A stretch of DNA of 64,000 nucleotides from Flavobacteriales bacterium UBA7468 (GTDB taxonomy: Bacteria > Bacteroidota > Bacteroidia > Flavobacteriales_D > Crocinitomicaceae): the NCBI GenBank assembly GCA_002478565.1, contig DLPC01000026.1:62001-126000 (forward strand). Direction: 5' to 3'. The translations under genes were made by a program, and so were the position numbers. This document shows, one piece after another, positions 27,793-37,477 of the stretch. The notes below the pieces were generated by a model that was given only the letters and a program-made list of their open reading frames with translations, was not told where the DNA came from and did no database searches. How positions within the stretch are numbered: the first letter of the stretch is position 1; each line of letters starts with the position of its first letter.

Positions 27793-30700
27793 ATGATCAA
27801 ATCAGCGCTACAAGCTTTTATCATCTTGTTTTTAATAGGCTGCGCGCCCTTGCAACTTTTTGCGCAGTTTCAGGGCCAAGAATTTGTTGCTAACAATGGG
27901 CAATGGCCAAAAGATGTGTTGTACTTGGCTAAAGATGGCCCGAATAAAATTTGGATGGGCCAAGATCGTTTATTGTTTCAAATGACTGATTTTTCAGCCT
28001 TGGAAGCGGCTCATCACCGTCATGAAATGCTATCAAATCCTCAAATTCCAAGTGTGCTATTTGCCCAAATATTTGAAAAAACAAATACCAACGTTCAAAA
28101 TCAGGGGCTCACTCCAAAAGCACATCATTATCAATTTTTTATTGGCCAGGATGAAACGAAATATGCCAGTGATGTAAAGGCTTTTGAAGTTGTCACTTAT
28201 CAGAACATATACACGGGAATTGAGCTCCTTTTTTCTGTCGAAAAGGGAGCCTACAAATACAGTTTTAACATTGAACCTGCTACCGATCCATCCACTATTC
28301 GTTGGCATTATGAAGGTGCCAAAATGGTTAAAGTAAAAGCAAATTCAATTCAAATTCAAACCGAGTTGGGTGAGCTTTCAGAACAAGGCTTATTGGCTTA
28401 TCAGCTCATCCATAACGAAAGAAAAATAATCCGTTGTCAGTACAAGCAATTTTCTGATGGAAGTATCGGTTTTGAACTTGGAAACTACGATACTACCTAT
28501 CCTTTAATTATCGACCCAGTTCTTGTTTTTGCTACCTATAATGGTGCGGTATCTGATAATTTTGGCATGACTGCAACTTATGGCTATGATGGCTCAGCGT
28601 ATGCAGCAGGTGTGGTTTATGGCAACAACTTTCCATTACCGAGTCTTAATAGTTTTGATATTAACTCCAATTTCACAGCACTAAGTGGCACTTATGGCAT
28701 TACCGATGTTTTTGTAACAAGGTATTCACCAGACGGGACCAATATGTTGTGGTCTTCTTTTTTGGGCGGCGGCGATAACAATCAAGGTACCGAGACCGCT
28801 CATAGCCTGGTCTGCGATTCCCTGAACAATGTCTATCTGTTTGGTGCCACTTCAAGTACAGATTTTCCTATAAGTTCCGGAGCTTATCAAGCCGTTCATG
28901 GCGGTGGTACACCCAACACTAATTTCTTTTATAACGGTGTTTATTTTGGCACTCAAGGCAGTGATATCTTTGTTTCTAAACTCAGTGCCAACGGACAAAA
29001 CTTATTGGCTTCCACTTATGTTGGTGGCAATCAGAATGACGGAGTCTCTTACCGCTCCTTGGGTTTACCGTACTCTTCTGTAGCAGCCTATGATTCACTT
29101 ACCACGAATTATGGTGATCAATTCAGAGGGGAAATTTATTTGGATCAGCAAGGCAATGTGCTTGTTGCCAGCTGCAGCCGATCGACTAATTTCCCAACCC
29201 AAAATGCATTTCAAAGTACCAAAGGAGCCGGGCAAGATGCTGTTATTTTTAGGCTCAACAATGCCATGACCACTTTGCAGTTTTCTTCTTTTTATGGAGG
29301 AAATAAAGACGACGCAGCTTATTCTGTCAAAACCGATACTTTGGGTGCCATTGTTTTTGCGGGTGGAACTTCTTCTAACAATTTGATCGGAACTTCTGGT
29401 GCTTACCAAAGTACTTACAATGGAGGTAAAACCGACGGATTTGTTGCCAAGCTCAATGCGCAAGGAAGTAGTATAATTAAAGCGAGTTATGTTGGTACAA
29501 GTAATTATGACCAAACCTTTTTTGTAGAGATTGACCGCAACAACCATATCTTTTTGTTAGGACAGTCTGTTGGTGGCGCTTTCCCTGTAATCAATGCACC
29601 ATACAGCAACCCAGGGAGCAGTCAGTTTGTCATCAAACTCAACAATCAGCTGACTACGAATTTGGCTTCTACAGTGATTGGAAATGGTTCTAGCCAAATA
29701 AATATTTCGCCAGCGGCATTTCTTGTGGACATCTGCGGCAACATTTATATATCTGGTTGGGGAGCGAATATCCTACAGAGCACACCTTTAAGTGCAATGC
29801 CCGTGAGCGCCAATGCCTTTCAGTCAACAACTACCGGATTTGACTTTTACTTGATGGTCTTACAAAACAACATGACTGGTTTGCTCTATGGTTCTTATTT
29901 GGGTGGCCCAATTGCACACGAACACGTAGACGGTGGCACCTCGCGTTTTGACAAAAACGGCGTGGTGTATCAATCAGTTTGTGGGGGTTGTGGGGGTCAT
30001 TCCGATTTCCCGACTTCTGCAGGGGTTTGGTCTGGCACTAATAACAGCGCTAATTGCAATAATTTAGTCTTCAAATTTGATTTTGAACTCATCCCCAGTG
30101 CGGAGTTTTCGAGTTCAGTGGTTCAGGGCTGTGAAGATTTATCCGTGACTTTTCAAAATACGTCCACCCAATGGGATTCCTACCTCTGGGATTTCGGTAA
30201 CGGAGACACCACCTCCGTTATTTTTAATCCGACCATCATTTTTGACAACCCGGGAACTTATGGCATTAACTTATACGTTACCGATAGCGTTTGCCTCATC
30301 ACAGATACTGCTCAAATTCAAATTTTAGTCCTTGATTCCATTGCGCTCAACCTTGCAGACACTATTAGCTTGTGTAGTTCAAATCCTTTTTTACTCGTTG
30401 CGCAAACCAATGGTACTGCCAATCAATTTGTTTGGTCCACTTCACCAAGTTTGAGTCCGGCTTTAAATAATCCACAAGACTCATCAGTGCTTGTAGCACA
30501 AGATGGTTGGTATTATTGTCAGGCAAGCAATGGTTTTTGTAGTGTACTAGATTCTGTTTACCTCGCCTTTGATACCCCGTTGCAAGCAGTATTTTCCGTT
30601 TCGGATACGATGGGTTGCGCCCCGCTCACCATCCTTATAGAAAACAATTCTACCACAACTTCTAGCTTTGTTTGGGATTTTGGAAACGGCATACAGGACT

Positions 30701-31833
30701 CTACCACTTTTGAGCCACAATTGACCTATAATCAGCCTGGTAGCTACCAAATAACTTTACTCATCAACGATTCTATTTGTCAGGGTTCGGCAAGTGCCAC
30801 TTTACAAATAGAAGTGGGCCCTGCGTTAACGGTTCAGGCCCCCAACGATTTATTGTTGTGTTTGTCCATAGACACAACGCTTAGTGCCGTTACCTCTGGC
30901 ATATACAATTCATTGATATGGTCCTCTAACTCACAATTTTCAGATACAATAAACCTCCCGGGTGCAAGCGACGTTTATATCGTGGATCCGCAAAATGGCT
31001 ATTATTATGTGCAAATTGTTTCGGATTACTGTGAGTCCACGGACAGCGTTCAGGTGACCATACAGGCTCAAGATTTAAACATAAGCGGCCCCACCAATAG
31101 CTGTATCGGAACACCATTTGAATTGCTACTCAATATGGGCTTTTCCCCTCAGCAAATAACATGGGCACCAGCAGCAGTCATCAATTCAGGACAGGGGCAG
31201 CAAACTGTTACTGTGTCGCTCAATCAAGCACAAAATATTTATGTTACGGTTCAGACCCCACAGAATTGTGTACTACAAGATTCCATTTTTGTCAATGTCT
31301 CTACTTTTAATCCTTTGAGCGTTATGGCAACGGCTAATCCATTGGTCATCTTACCAAATACGACCACGCAATTACTGGGGCAGCCCTCAGGACCCTATAA
31401 TTATTCCTGGACACCAACTACCAATTTAAGCGCAAGCAATGTTCAAAATCCATCGGCCATCTTAGCAGAAACGAGCATTTTTACACTGCAAGTATCGGAT
31501 GGTATTTGTAGTGGGTCAGATACAGTTTTGGTTAAGGTTTATGACAGCATTTGCCAAGAACCTTTTGTTTATGTTCCAAATGCTTTTAGCCCAAATAAAG
31601 ATGGTTACAATGACCAATTATTTGTAAGAGGTCAGTACATCTATGAGTTTGTATTCAGGGTCTATGATCGTTGGGGCGAGCTGGTTTGGGAAACCAATAA
31701 ATTAAATGAAGGCTGGGACGGCACCTACAAAGGAAAACTCCTTGACCCCGATGTTTTTGATTATTACCTCCAAGTTACTTGCGTTGGTGGCCTTGAAAAT
31801 ATCATCAAAGGAAACATAACACTCATTCGATAA
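27793..31833 (+). CDS. Giant T9SS type B-sorted protein with SBBP propeller and PKD domains
   Basis: 1346 residues from the ATG at 27793. The signal peptide runs to about LQLFAQ. An N-terminal domain (about 20-240) is followed by an SBBP-type beta-propeller (about 240-760) with repeats of the form GAYQSTxxGGxxDxFVxKL. The propeller closes with a CGGCGG cysteine motif common in such proteins. Two PKD domains follow (WDFGNG near 815 and 965), more Ig-like domains, and a CHU_C type B sorting domain (FVYVPNAFSPNKDG and VYDRWGELVWET). Probably a surface adhesin or matrix protein. An in-frame ATG exists six codons upstream (27775), but TAACTTAG, one mismatch from the -7 consensus, sits at 27780-27787 and favours 27793. 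Confidence 0.88.
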   Translation: MIKSALQAFIILFLIGCAPLQLFAQFQGQEFVANNGQWPKDVLYLAKDGPNKIWMGQDRLLFQMTDFSALEAAHHRHEMLSNPQIPSVLFAQIFEKTNTNVQNQGLTPKAHHYQFFIGQDETKYASDVKAFEVVTYQNIYTGIELLFSVEKGAYKYSFNIEPATDPSTIRWHYEGAKMVKVKANSIQIQTELGELSEQGLLAYQLIHNERKIIRCQYKQFSDGSIGFELGNYDTTYPLIIDPVLVFATYNGAVSDNFGMTATYGYDGSAYAAGVVYGNNFPLPSLNSFDINSNFTALSGTYGITDVFVTRYSPDGTNMLWSSFLGGGDNNQGTETAHSLVCDSLNNVYLFGATSSTDFPISSGAYQAVHGGGTPNTNFFYNGVYFGTQGSDIFVSKLSANGQNLLASTYVGGNQNDGVSYRSLGLPYSSVAAYDSLTTNYGDQFRGEIYLDQQGNVLVASCSRSTNFPTQNAFQSTKGAGQDAVIFRLNNAMTTLQFSSFYGGNKDDAAYSVKTDTLGAIVFAGGTSSNNLIGTSGAYQSTYNGGKTDGFVAKLNAQGSSIIKASYVGTSNYDQTFFVEIDRNNHIFLLGQSVGGAFPVINAPYSNPGSSQFVIKLNNQLTTNLASTVIGNGSSQINISPAAFLVDICGNIYISGWGANILQSTPLSAMPVSANAFQSTTTGFDFYLMVLQNNMTGLLYGSYLGGPIAHEHVDGGTSRFDKNGVVYQSVCGGCGGHSDFPTSAGVWSGTNNSANCNNLVFKFDFELIPSAEFSSSVVQGCEDLSVTFQNTSTQWDSYLWDFGNGDTTSVIFNPTIIFDNPGTYGINLYVTDSVCLITDTAQIQILVLDSIALNLADTISLCSSNPFLLVAQTNGTANQFVWSTSPSLSPALNNPQDSSVLVAQDGWYYCQASNGFCSVLDSVYLAFDTPLQAVFSVSDTMGCAPLTILIENNSTTTSSFVWDFGNGIQDSTTFEPQLTYNQPGSYQITLLINDSICQGSASATLQIEVGPALTVQAPNDLLLCLSIDTTLSAVTSGIYNSLIWSSNSQFSDTINLPGASDVYIVDPQNGYYYVQIVSDYCESTDSVQVTIQAQDLNISGPTNSCIGTPFELLLNMGFSPQQITWAPAAVINSGQGQQTVTVSLNQAQNIYVTVQTPQNCVLQDSIFVNVSTFNPLSVMATANPLVILPNTTTQLLGQPSGPYNYSWTPTTNLSASNVQNPSAILAETSIFTLQVSDGICSGSDTVLVKVYDSICQEPFVYVPNAFSPNKDGYNDQLFVRGQYIYEFVFRVYDRWGELVWETNKLNEGWDGTYKGKLLDPDVFDYYLQVTCVGGLENIIKGNITLIR

Positions 31834-31835
31834 AC

Positions 31836-32915
31836 ATGAAAAAGATCATTACTTCAAAATCCGAAAAATTTTTAGAAAGTTACCTTAACAACGCCAGCCC
31901 GACTGGTTTTGAAACCTCTGGTCAGCAACTTTGGCTCGATTACTTAAAGCCGTACATAGATGATTACATTACGGATGCTTATGGTTCAGTGGCAGGTATC
32001 ATCAATCCGGGCCATGACTACAAGATGGTCATTGAGGCACATGCCGATGAAATTTCATGGTTCGTGCATTACATTACAAAGGATGGGTTTATTTATTTGC
32101 GTCGAAATGGCGGTTCTGATCACATGATCGCGCCTTCCAAACGGGTCAATATCCATACTGATAAGGGTTTGGTAAAAGCGGTATTTGGTTGGCCAGCTAT
32201 TCATATGCGTCAGCAAAAGGAAGAAACGCCAAGCATGAAAAATATTTTCTTAGACTGTGGTTGTTCAAGTAAAGAAGAGGTCGAAAAATTAGGTGTTCAT
32301 GTAGGTTGTGTAGCCACTTTTGAAGATGAGTTCATGATTCTGAACAAAAACAAGTATGTTGGCCGTGCACTTGACAACAGAGTAGGGGGCTTCATGATTG
32401 CCGAAGTAGCTCGTTTACTCAAAGAGAACAAAAAGAAATTGCCTTTTACACTTTATGTGGTCAATTCTGTGCAAGAAGAAATTGGCTTAAGAGGAGCAGA
32501 AATGATGGCGCACCGTATCAAACCAAATTTAGCGCTCATTACCGATGTTTGCCATGATACAGGAACACCTATGGTGGATAAAATTGAAAATGGCGATCAG
32601 CAAGGAGGCAAGGGGCCAGTGCTTACGTATGGTCCGGCAGTTCAAAATAAATTCTTGCGTCAGATCATTGCAACAGCCGAGGCCACCAAAATTCCTTTCC
32701 AAAGAGCAGCTGTTTCAAGATCAACTGGGACAGACACCGATGCCTTTGCTTATTCTAATGAAGGCGTCACGAGTGCACTCATTTCTTTACCGTTGCGTTA
32801 CATGCATACAACCGTAGAAATGGTTCAGAAGGAGGATGTAGAAAATTGCATCCGCCTGATTTATGAAACGGTTTTGAACGTCAAAGCGGGTCAGGATTTC
32901 AGAACTATTAAGTAG
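31836..32915 (+). CDS. M42-family aminopeptidase
   Basis: 359 residues, a cytoplasmic metallo-aminopeptidase of the M42 (glutamyl aminopeptidase/endoglucanase M-like) family that forms large tetrahedral particles. The metal ligands can be picked out: His in IEAHADE (about residue 69), Asp in GRALDNRVGG (about 179), the catalytic Glu pair in QEEIGLRG (about 214-215), Asp in ITDVCHDTG, and His in RYMHTTVEM (about 324). It starts three bases after the giant T9SS gene, so it may share that transcript although the roles look unrelated. It converges on the S4 gene with six bases between the stops. Confidence 0.94.
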   Translation: MKKIITSKSEKFLESYLNNASPTGFETSGQQLWLDYLKPYIDDYITDAYGSVAGIINPGHDYKMVIEAHADEISWFVHYITKDGFIYLRRNGGSDHMIAPSKRVNIHTDKGLVKAVFGWPAIHMRQQKEETPSMKNIFLDCGCSSKEEVEKLGVHVGCVATFEDEFMILNKNKYVGRALDNRVGGFMIAEVARLLKENKKKLPFTLYVVNSVQEEIGLRGAEMMAHRIKPNLALITDVCHDTGTPMVDKIENGDQQGGKGPVLTYGPAVQNKFLRQIIATAEATKIPFQRAAVSRSTGTDTDAFAYSNEGVTSALISLPLRYMHTTVEMVQKEDVENCIRLIYETVLNVKAGQDFRTIK

Positions 32916-32921
32916 TTCGGA

Positions 32922-33128
32922 TTAAATTAATTTGATCTGCAGGTCGTCAAGTTCGATTAAATCTCCAATTACGAGTTTGGCACGTTTGCGCAATTCCACT
33001 TCACCGTTGCGCACAACAAGACCCTCTTCAACAATTGCTTTGGCTTGACCACCTGTTTCAGCAATACCCATGGCTTTCAATAAGCCAATAAGTTCGATGT
33101 AGTCTCCTTCGATCTGAAATTCTTGCAT
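32922..33128 (-). CDS. Small S4-domain RNA-binding protein (YbcJ/RlbA-like)
   Basis: 68 residues, almost entirely one S4 domain: IELIGLLKAMGIAETGGQAKAIVEEGLVVRNGEVELRKR, here split as a helix pair plus beta-turn typical of the YbcJ/YaaA group. It should bind structured RNA, possibly ribosomal. It starts three bases after folD stops, a pairing seen widely in bacteria as a folD-ybcJ-like linkage. Confidence 0.85.
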   Translation of the reverse strand: MQEFQIEGDYIELIGLLKAMGIAETGGQAKAIVEEGLVVRNGEVELRKRAKLVIGDLIELDDLQIKLI

Positions 33129-33131
33129 GGC

Positions 33132-34010
33132 TTATTTTGATTTCAGCTCCATGGCTTTTAAGGTATTCATCATTAACGAGGCGATGGTCATTGGGCCAAC
33201 ACCACCGGGTACTGGTGAAATATAGCTTGTTTTTTCAGCTACTTCGTCAAATTTGACGTCTCCGACCAAACGCCATCCGCGCTCACGGGTGCTGTCCTCT
33301 ACACGCGTTGTGCCAACATCAATGATAACGGCTCCGTCTTTCACCATGTCTGCTGTCACAAAATTTGGCTTACCAATGGCAGCTATCAAAATGTCAGCCT
33401 CACGGCAAAGCGCTTTGATATTCTTTGTTTTAGAGTGCGCCAATGTAACCGTGCAATTTCCCGGGTTGGTATTGCGAGCCAACATAATAGAAAGTGGCGT
33501 CCCAACAATATTGCTGCGTCCGAGAATGACACAGTTTTTACCTTCAGTTTCAATATTATTGCGACGCAAAAGCTCCATGATGCCGGCAGGTGTTGCTGGT
33601 AAGAAACCTGGCAAATTTAAAATCATGTTGCCTAAATTTCTTGGATGAAAACCATCGACATCTTTTTTGGGGTCGATTGCTTGCGTTATTTTAAGTTCGT
33701 CGATGTGCTTTGGTAATGGCAATTGTACAATAAAGCCATCAATACTTCTGTCCTCGTTGAGGCGCTGAACTTTTTCTAGTAAAATATCTTCAGGCACAGT
33801 TTCATCATAACGAATGAGGGTACTTTCAAAACCGATTGCTTCACAGGCTTTGACTTTTGAAGTGACATACGAAACAGATCCGCCATCATTTCCGACCAAA
33901 ATGGCAGCCAAATGCGGTATTTTTTGACCTGCTGTTTTTCTGGCCTGAACTGCCTCTTTGAGTTCGGCTTGAATTTGTGCTGCTGTGGCTTTTCCGTCGA
34001 GTAACTTCAT
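33132..34010 (-). CDS. folD: Bifunctional methylenetetrahydrofolate dehydrogenase / cyclohydrolase
   Basis: 292 residues. Interconverts 5,10-methylene-, 5,10-methenyl- and 10-formyl-tetrahydrofolate using NADP. It has YVTSKVKACEAIGF near residues 48-61 with the catalytic Lys, VQLPLPKHID near 96-105, VILGRSNIVGTP near 164-175 for the nucleotide site, and PVPGGVGPMTIASL near 268-281. The start is the ATG at 34010; an upstream TTG-like extension in the same frame overlaps the promoter. A consensus -7 element with a TTTG box 19 bases further upstream precedes it. Confidence 0.97.
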   Translation of the reverse strand: MKLLDGKATAAQIQAELKEAVQARKTAGQKIPHLAAILVGNDGGSVSYVTSKVKACEAIGFESTLIRYDETVPEDILLEKVQRLNEDRSIDGFIVQLPLPKHIDELKITQAIDPKKDVDGFHPRNLGNMILNLPGFLPATPAGIMELLRRNNIETEGKNCVILGRSNIVGTPLSIMLARNTNPGNCTVTLAHSKTKNIKALCREADILIAAIGKPNFVTADMVKDGAVIIDVGTTRVEDSTRERGWRLVGDVKFDEVAEKTSYISPVPGGVGPMTIASLMMNTLKAMELKSK

Positions 34011-34023
34011 CTGAAAATTTTTG

Positions 34024-34031
34024 CAAAGATA
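34024..34031 (-). promoter_or_regulatory. folD: -7 promoter element TATCTTTG of folD
   Basis: Exact minus-strand TAnnTTTG match, 13 bases before the folD ATG. A minus-strand TTTG at 34051-34054 lies 19 bases upstream, giving textbook Bacteroidota spacing. Confidence 0.75.
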
Positions 34032-34059
34032 CAAAGAAGCAATGAGGGAGCAAATCCCG

Positions 34060-34067
34060 TATCTTTG
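34060..34067 (+). promoter_or_regulatory. -7 promoter element TATCTTTG of the bshA cluster
   Basis: Exact TAnnTTTG match ending 16 bases before the ATG at 34084. It mirrors the folD element: CAAAGATAC at 34024-34032 and GTATCTTTG at 34059-34067 are perfect inverted copies. Confidence 0.6.
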
Positions 34068-34083
34068 TTAGAAATATGCTGCC

Positions 34084-34653
34084 ATGAAAAGAATAATTGC
34101 TTTTTTAATTGTTTTCCCCCAATTACTTTTTGCACAATTACAATATCAAGGATCAGAATTAGGTCTTGAGCCCTACGTTGGTTTTTCAAATGTTGGTGGT
34201 GCATTGGGTGGCGAATTGAAATACGCAGCAAGGTTATCAGAAAATCTATTGGTTGGCCCTTCTTTTCGAGTACAGCGAATTTGGTCTAATAATTTGGGTA
34301 TCCAAAGTAACATGACCACTTGGGGAGGCGGTGCTTTTGCACATTGGCGATATCAAGAAAAAATATTTGGTGGCGTAGAATTCCAATACCTCAAGAGTCC
34401 GTTTAGTTTTGCCAATCCGCTTGAGGTTGTCAAGCCGTGGTCTCCAACCTTGATGCTAGGAGGTGGATTTTACCTGAAGTTAGGAGATAAACTGCGCCTC
34501 AATGCCGCCTTATTTTACGATGTGATCAATGCACCAAATAGTCCTTTCAGAAGTAGCTATTCATTTCAAATAAAAAATGAATTTGGCCAGGTTGTCCGCA
34601 TATTACCAATCATTTACAGACTCACTTTTTTCATCCCCCTCGATCAACAATAA
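34084..34653 (+). CDS. Putative outer-membrane beta-barrel protein
   Basis: 189 residues. A signal peptide ends near LLFAQ. The mature part has alternating strands with glycine turns (GGALGGELKYAARL, GGGAFAHWRY, MLGGGFYLKLG) and an aromatic, polar end, in keeping with a small eight-stranded barrel. No family recognised and no function assigned. Its stop overlaps the bshA start (TAATG), so it leads a tightly packed group bshA-elbB-meaB. Confidence 0.7.
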   Translation: MKRIIAFLIVFPQLLFAQLQYQGSELGLEPYVGFSNVGGALGGELKYAARLSENLLVGPSFRVQRIWSNNLGIQSNMTTWGGGAFAHWRYQEKIFGGVEFQYLKSPFSFANPLEVVKPWSPTLMLGGGFYLKLGDKLRLNAALFYDVINAPNSPFRSSYSFQIKNEFGQVVRILPIIYRLTFFIPLDQQ

Positions 34654-35780
34654 TGAAAATAGGCATCGTACTTTATCCAACTTTTGGTGGTAGTGGCGTC
34701 GTGGCAACCGAACTCGGAAAAGCCTTAGCAGCCAAAGGCCATCAAGTGCATTTTATTACTTACTCTCAGCCAGTGCGTTTAGGATCATTCCGCGAAAATA
34801 TTTTTTACCACGAGGTATCGATCACAGACTATCCGTTGTTTGATTTTCAGCCCTATGAAACGCAACTCGCTAGTAAAATGGTCGATGTTGTGAAGTACGA
34901 ACGCCTCGATATTTTACACGTGCATTATGCCATTCCTCACGCTTCTGCCGCTTTTATGGCACAGCAAATTTTAAAGGCAGAGGGTATTCGTATTCCATTT
35001 GTTACAACGCTCCATGGTACAGACATTACGCTTGTTGGGAAGGATCCTTCCTTTGAGCCAGTCATTACATTTTGCATCAATCAGTCTGATGCAGTAACTG
35101 CGGTTTCAGAAAGCCTTAAACGTGATACATTGGCTCATTTTAAAGTCACCAATGAAATTCAAGTGATTGCCAATTTTGTTCCACCTTTACCAACAGATAC
35201 AGACCAGCGTCAGTACATCCGTTCTAAATATGCTGCTGATGACCAAGCAATAATTTGTCATGTGTCTAATTTTCGTCCTGTAAAAAGAACAGAGGATGTC
35301 ATCAAAGTTTTTGCTGAAGTACGTGCCAATCAGCCCTGTAAACTTATTTTAGTCGGTGATGGCCCGGATCGTTATGCTTGTGAACGCTTGTGTCGAGAAT
35401 TAAAACTGTGCGAAGATGTCATCTTTTTAGGGAAGGTTAGAGATACCGCACACGTCATGGAAATTGCAGATGTATTTTTGTTGCCTTCGGAAACTGAAAG
35501 TTTTGGTTTAGCGGCGCTAGAGGCCATGGCTGTAGGAGTACCGGTTGTTTCTTCAAATACGGGAGGTATCCCTGAAGTCAATATTCATGGAGAATCTGGT
35601 TTTTTATCCGAGGTAGGGGATATTCAAGATATGGCAAAAAACCTGATTTATTTGTTGCAGCCAGCAATCTTACAACAGTTTAAAAAAAATGCGCTTGAGC
35701 GTTCAAAAGTGTTCAGTTTAACACAAATTTTACCTCAATACGAAGCATTATATCGTAAATTAGTTGAAACGAAGAGATGA
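34653..35780 (+). CDS. bshA: N-acetyl-alpha-D-glucosaminyl L-malate synthase BshA
   Basis: 375 residues, GT4 GT-B-fold glycosyltransferase that joins UDP-GlcNAc and L-malate in the first step of bacillithiol synthesis. The N-terminus IGIVLYPTFGGSGVVATELG and the central HVHYAIPHASAA and TTLHGTDITLVG segments are highly characteristic of BshA; the C-terminal PSETESFGLAALEAMA holds the nucleotide-sugar glutamates. bshB and bshC are not in the window. It overlaps both neighbours by one to four bases. Confidence 0.95.
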   Translation: MKIGIVLYPTFGGSGVVATELGKALAAKGHQVHFITYSQPVRLGSFRENIFYHEVSITDYPLFDFQPYETQLASKMVDVVKYERLDILHVHYAIPHASAAFMAQQILKAEGIRIPFVTTLHGTDITLVGKDPSFEPVITFCINQSDAVTAVSESLKRDTLAHFKVTNEIQVIANFVPPLPTDTDQRQYIRSKYAADDQAIICHVSNFRPVKRTEDVIKVFAEVRANQPCKLILVGDGPDRYACERLCRELKLCEDVIFLGKVRDTAHVMEIADVFLLPSETESFGLAALEAMAVGVPVVSSNTGGIPEVNIHGESGFLSEVGDIQDMAKNLIYLLQPAILQQFKKNALERSKVFSLTQILPQYEALYRKLVETKR

Positions 35781-36457
35781 AAATAGGTGTATTATTGTCG
35801 GGCTGTGGCGTCTATGATGGTGCTGAAATTCAAGAAGCAGTCTTGACTTTACTAGAAATTGAACGCATTGGTGCTGAGGCAGTTTGTATCGGCATCAATG
35901 ATACGCAATACCATGTTGTGAATCATTTGACGGGCGACGTACAACAGCAACAAAGAAATATGCTCGAAGAAGCCGCACGAATTGCGCGTGGCAACATCCT
36001 AGATATTAACCAGGTAGTTCCGGCAGATATCGATGCACTCATCATTCCTGGCGGTTTTGGAAGTGCCAAAAATTTCAGTGATTGGGCTTTCAAAGGTCCG
36101 CAAGGCACCATTAAGCCTGAAGTCAAACTTCTGTTGGTCAATCTTTACAATGTAGGAAAGCCAATTGTGGCCCTTTGTGTCAGTCCAATCCTTTTGGCAC
36201 TTGCCTTGCCAAATTCTTCCCTGCAGCTTACCCTTGGGCATACTGCAGATCCATCGCCCTATCAGATACAAGAATTTAATGATGGGATTCATACTTTGGG
36301 AGCTCAGCCGAAAAACATCAAACTTGGTGATGTTTTAGTAGATACTGAAAACCGTATCATTACCGCTCCATGTTATATGATGGATGCAACAATACTTCAG
36401 ATTCAGCAAAATATTCAAAACGCCCTCAAAGCCCTTGTTCAACTTCTTGAAGCCTGA
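35777..36457 (+). CDS. elbB: Glyoxalase ElbB / DJ-1-PfpI superfamily protein
   Basis: 226 residues. Class I glutamine amidotransferase-like fold of the ElbB group (isoprenoid biosynthesis glyoxalase). It starts IGVLLSGCGVYDGAEIQEAV and carries ALIIPGGFGSAKNFSDWA near residues 86-103 and VALCVSPILLA near 131-141 with the nucleophilic-elbow cysteine. E. coli ElbB has glyoxalase activity and was linked to isoprenoid supply; the physiological role is unsettled. The start overlaps the bshA stop by four bases (ATGA). The pairing with bacillithiol synthesis hints at aldehyde detoxification (inference). Confidence 0.9.
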   Translation: MKIGVLLSGCGVYDGAEIQEAVLTLLEIERIGAEAVCIGINDTQYHVVNHLTGDVQQQQRNMLEEAARIARGNILDINQVVPADIDALIIPGGFGSAKNFSDWAFKGPQGTIKPEVKLLLVNLYNVGKPIVALCVSPILLALALPNSSLQLTLGHTADPSPYQIQEFNDGIHTLGAQPKNIKLGDVLVDTENRIITAPCYMMDATILQIQQNIQNALKALVQLLEA

Positions 36458-37469
36458 TCAACAACATATTGACAATTGGCTGAGTGCCCGAAAAACGCAG
36501 CGTCAGCTTAGAAATCCTCAAGAATTACTCCTAGGAATTCAAGCCGGTTCTCGCGCTGCGCTGAGTGCAGCGATTACGCTTGTCGAAAGTGAAAATCCTC
36601 AAGACAGAATGCTCGCCAACGATCTTTTGAAGGCATGTAAAAAAGTGGCGAAGTCTGCCAAGCGCATCGGAATAACTGGTGTGCCCGGTGTTGGTAAAAG
36701 TACATTTATTGAAAGTTTTGGTCTTGAATTGCTTAAAAAAGGACTTAAAATCGCAGTTTTGGCTATTGACCCCTCTTCTTCGGTTTCAGGTGGTAGCATT
36801 CTCGGAGACAAAACGCGAATGGAACGGTTATCGCAAGAAACTGCCGTTTTTATTCGCCCGAGCGCTGCTGGTAAAACACTAGGAGGTGTAGCCAAGCATA
36901 CCAGAGAAGCTATTTTGCTTTGTGAAGCAGCAGGCTACGACATCATTATCATTGAGACGGTAGGAGTAGGGCAATCTGAAACAGTGGTGCACGGCATGGT
37001 CGATTTTTTCATGCTCCTGATGTTAGCTGGCGCAGGAGATGAATTACAAGGTATGAAACGCGGCATCATGGAGCTTGCTGATACCGTGATCATCAACAAA
37101 GCTGATGGCTCCAATGAAGTCTCTGCAAAAAATGCGCGCACGCAATATGCCAGTGCACTTCATATTTTTGCTCAGCGCCCAGATGCTTGGCATGTCCCTG
37201 TATTGTGCGCCTCTGGTTTAAATGCAATTGGTTTGATTGAAATATGGCAAGAAATTGAAAAATTCTATCGTCATATGGAATTTGGTGGCTATTTGCTAAC
37301 CAAGCGGGCACAACAAGAAGTTCAACTTTTTGAGCAACTCATCGAAGAAACACTCAGATTGCAATTCTTGACACATGAAACTCAACAAACCCAGTACGCT
37401 TCCTTAAAAGAGCAATTGCTCAGTGGTGAGTTAATGGCCTACGAAGCCATAGATTTGCTCTTTCAATAA
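36384..37469 (+). CDS. meaB: MeaB/ArgK-type GTPase, methylmalonyl-CoA mutase chaperone
   Basis: 361 residues from the ATG at 36384. G3E-family GTPase that protects and reloads adenosylcobalamin-dependent methylmalonyl-CoA mutase. The P-loop GVPGVGKST is near residue 98; LAIDPSSSVSGGSILGDKTRM near 128-148 (switch I region) and IIETVGVGQSE near 192-202 follow, with NKADG as the base-recognition motif. The ATG start would overlap elbB by 74 bases; a TTG at 36447 would reduce this to 11 bases and give 340 residues, closer to the usual family size, so the start is uncertain. No mutase gene is in the window. Confidence 0.92.
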   Translation: MQQYFRFSKIFKTPSKPLFNFLKPDQQHIDNWLSARKTQRQLRNPQELLLGIQAGSRAALSAAITLVESENPQDRMLANDLLKACKKVAKSAKRIGITGVPGVGKSTFIESFGLELLKKGLKIAVLAIDPSSSVSGGSILGDKTRMERLSQETAVFIRPSAAGKTLGGVAKHTREAILLCEAAGYDIIIIETVGVGQSETVVHGMVDFFMLLMLAGAGDELQGMKRGIMELADTVIINKADGSNEVSAKNARTQYASALHIFAQRPDAWHVPVLCASGLNAIGLIEIWQEIEKFYRHMEFGGYLLTKRAQQEVQLFEQLIEETLRLQFLTHETQQTQYASLKEQLLSGELMAYEAIDLLFQ

Positions 37470-37477
37470 AAATCAAA

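Noticed and set aside
29095..29547. 150-codon open frame opposite the SBBP propeller
   Set aside because: Antisense shadow of a Gly/Asn/Thr-rich repeat region, no gene-like features.
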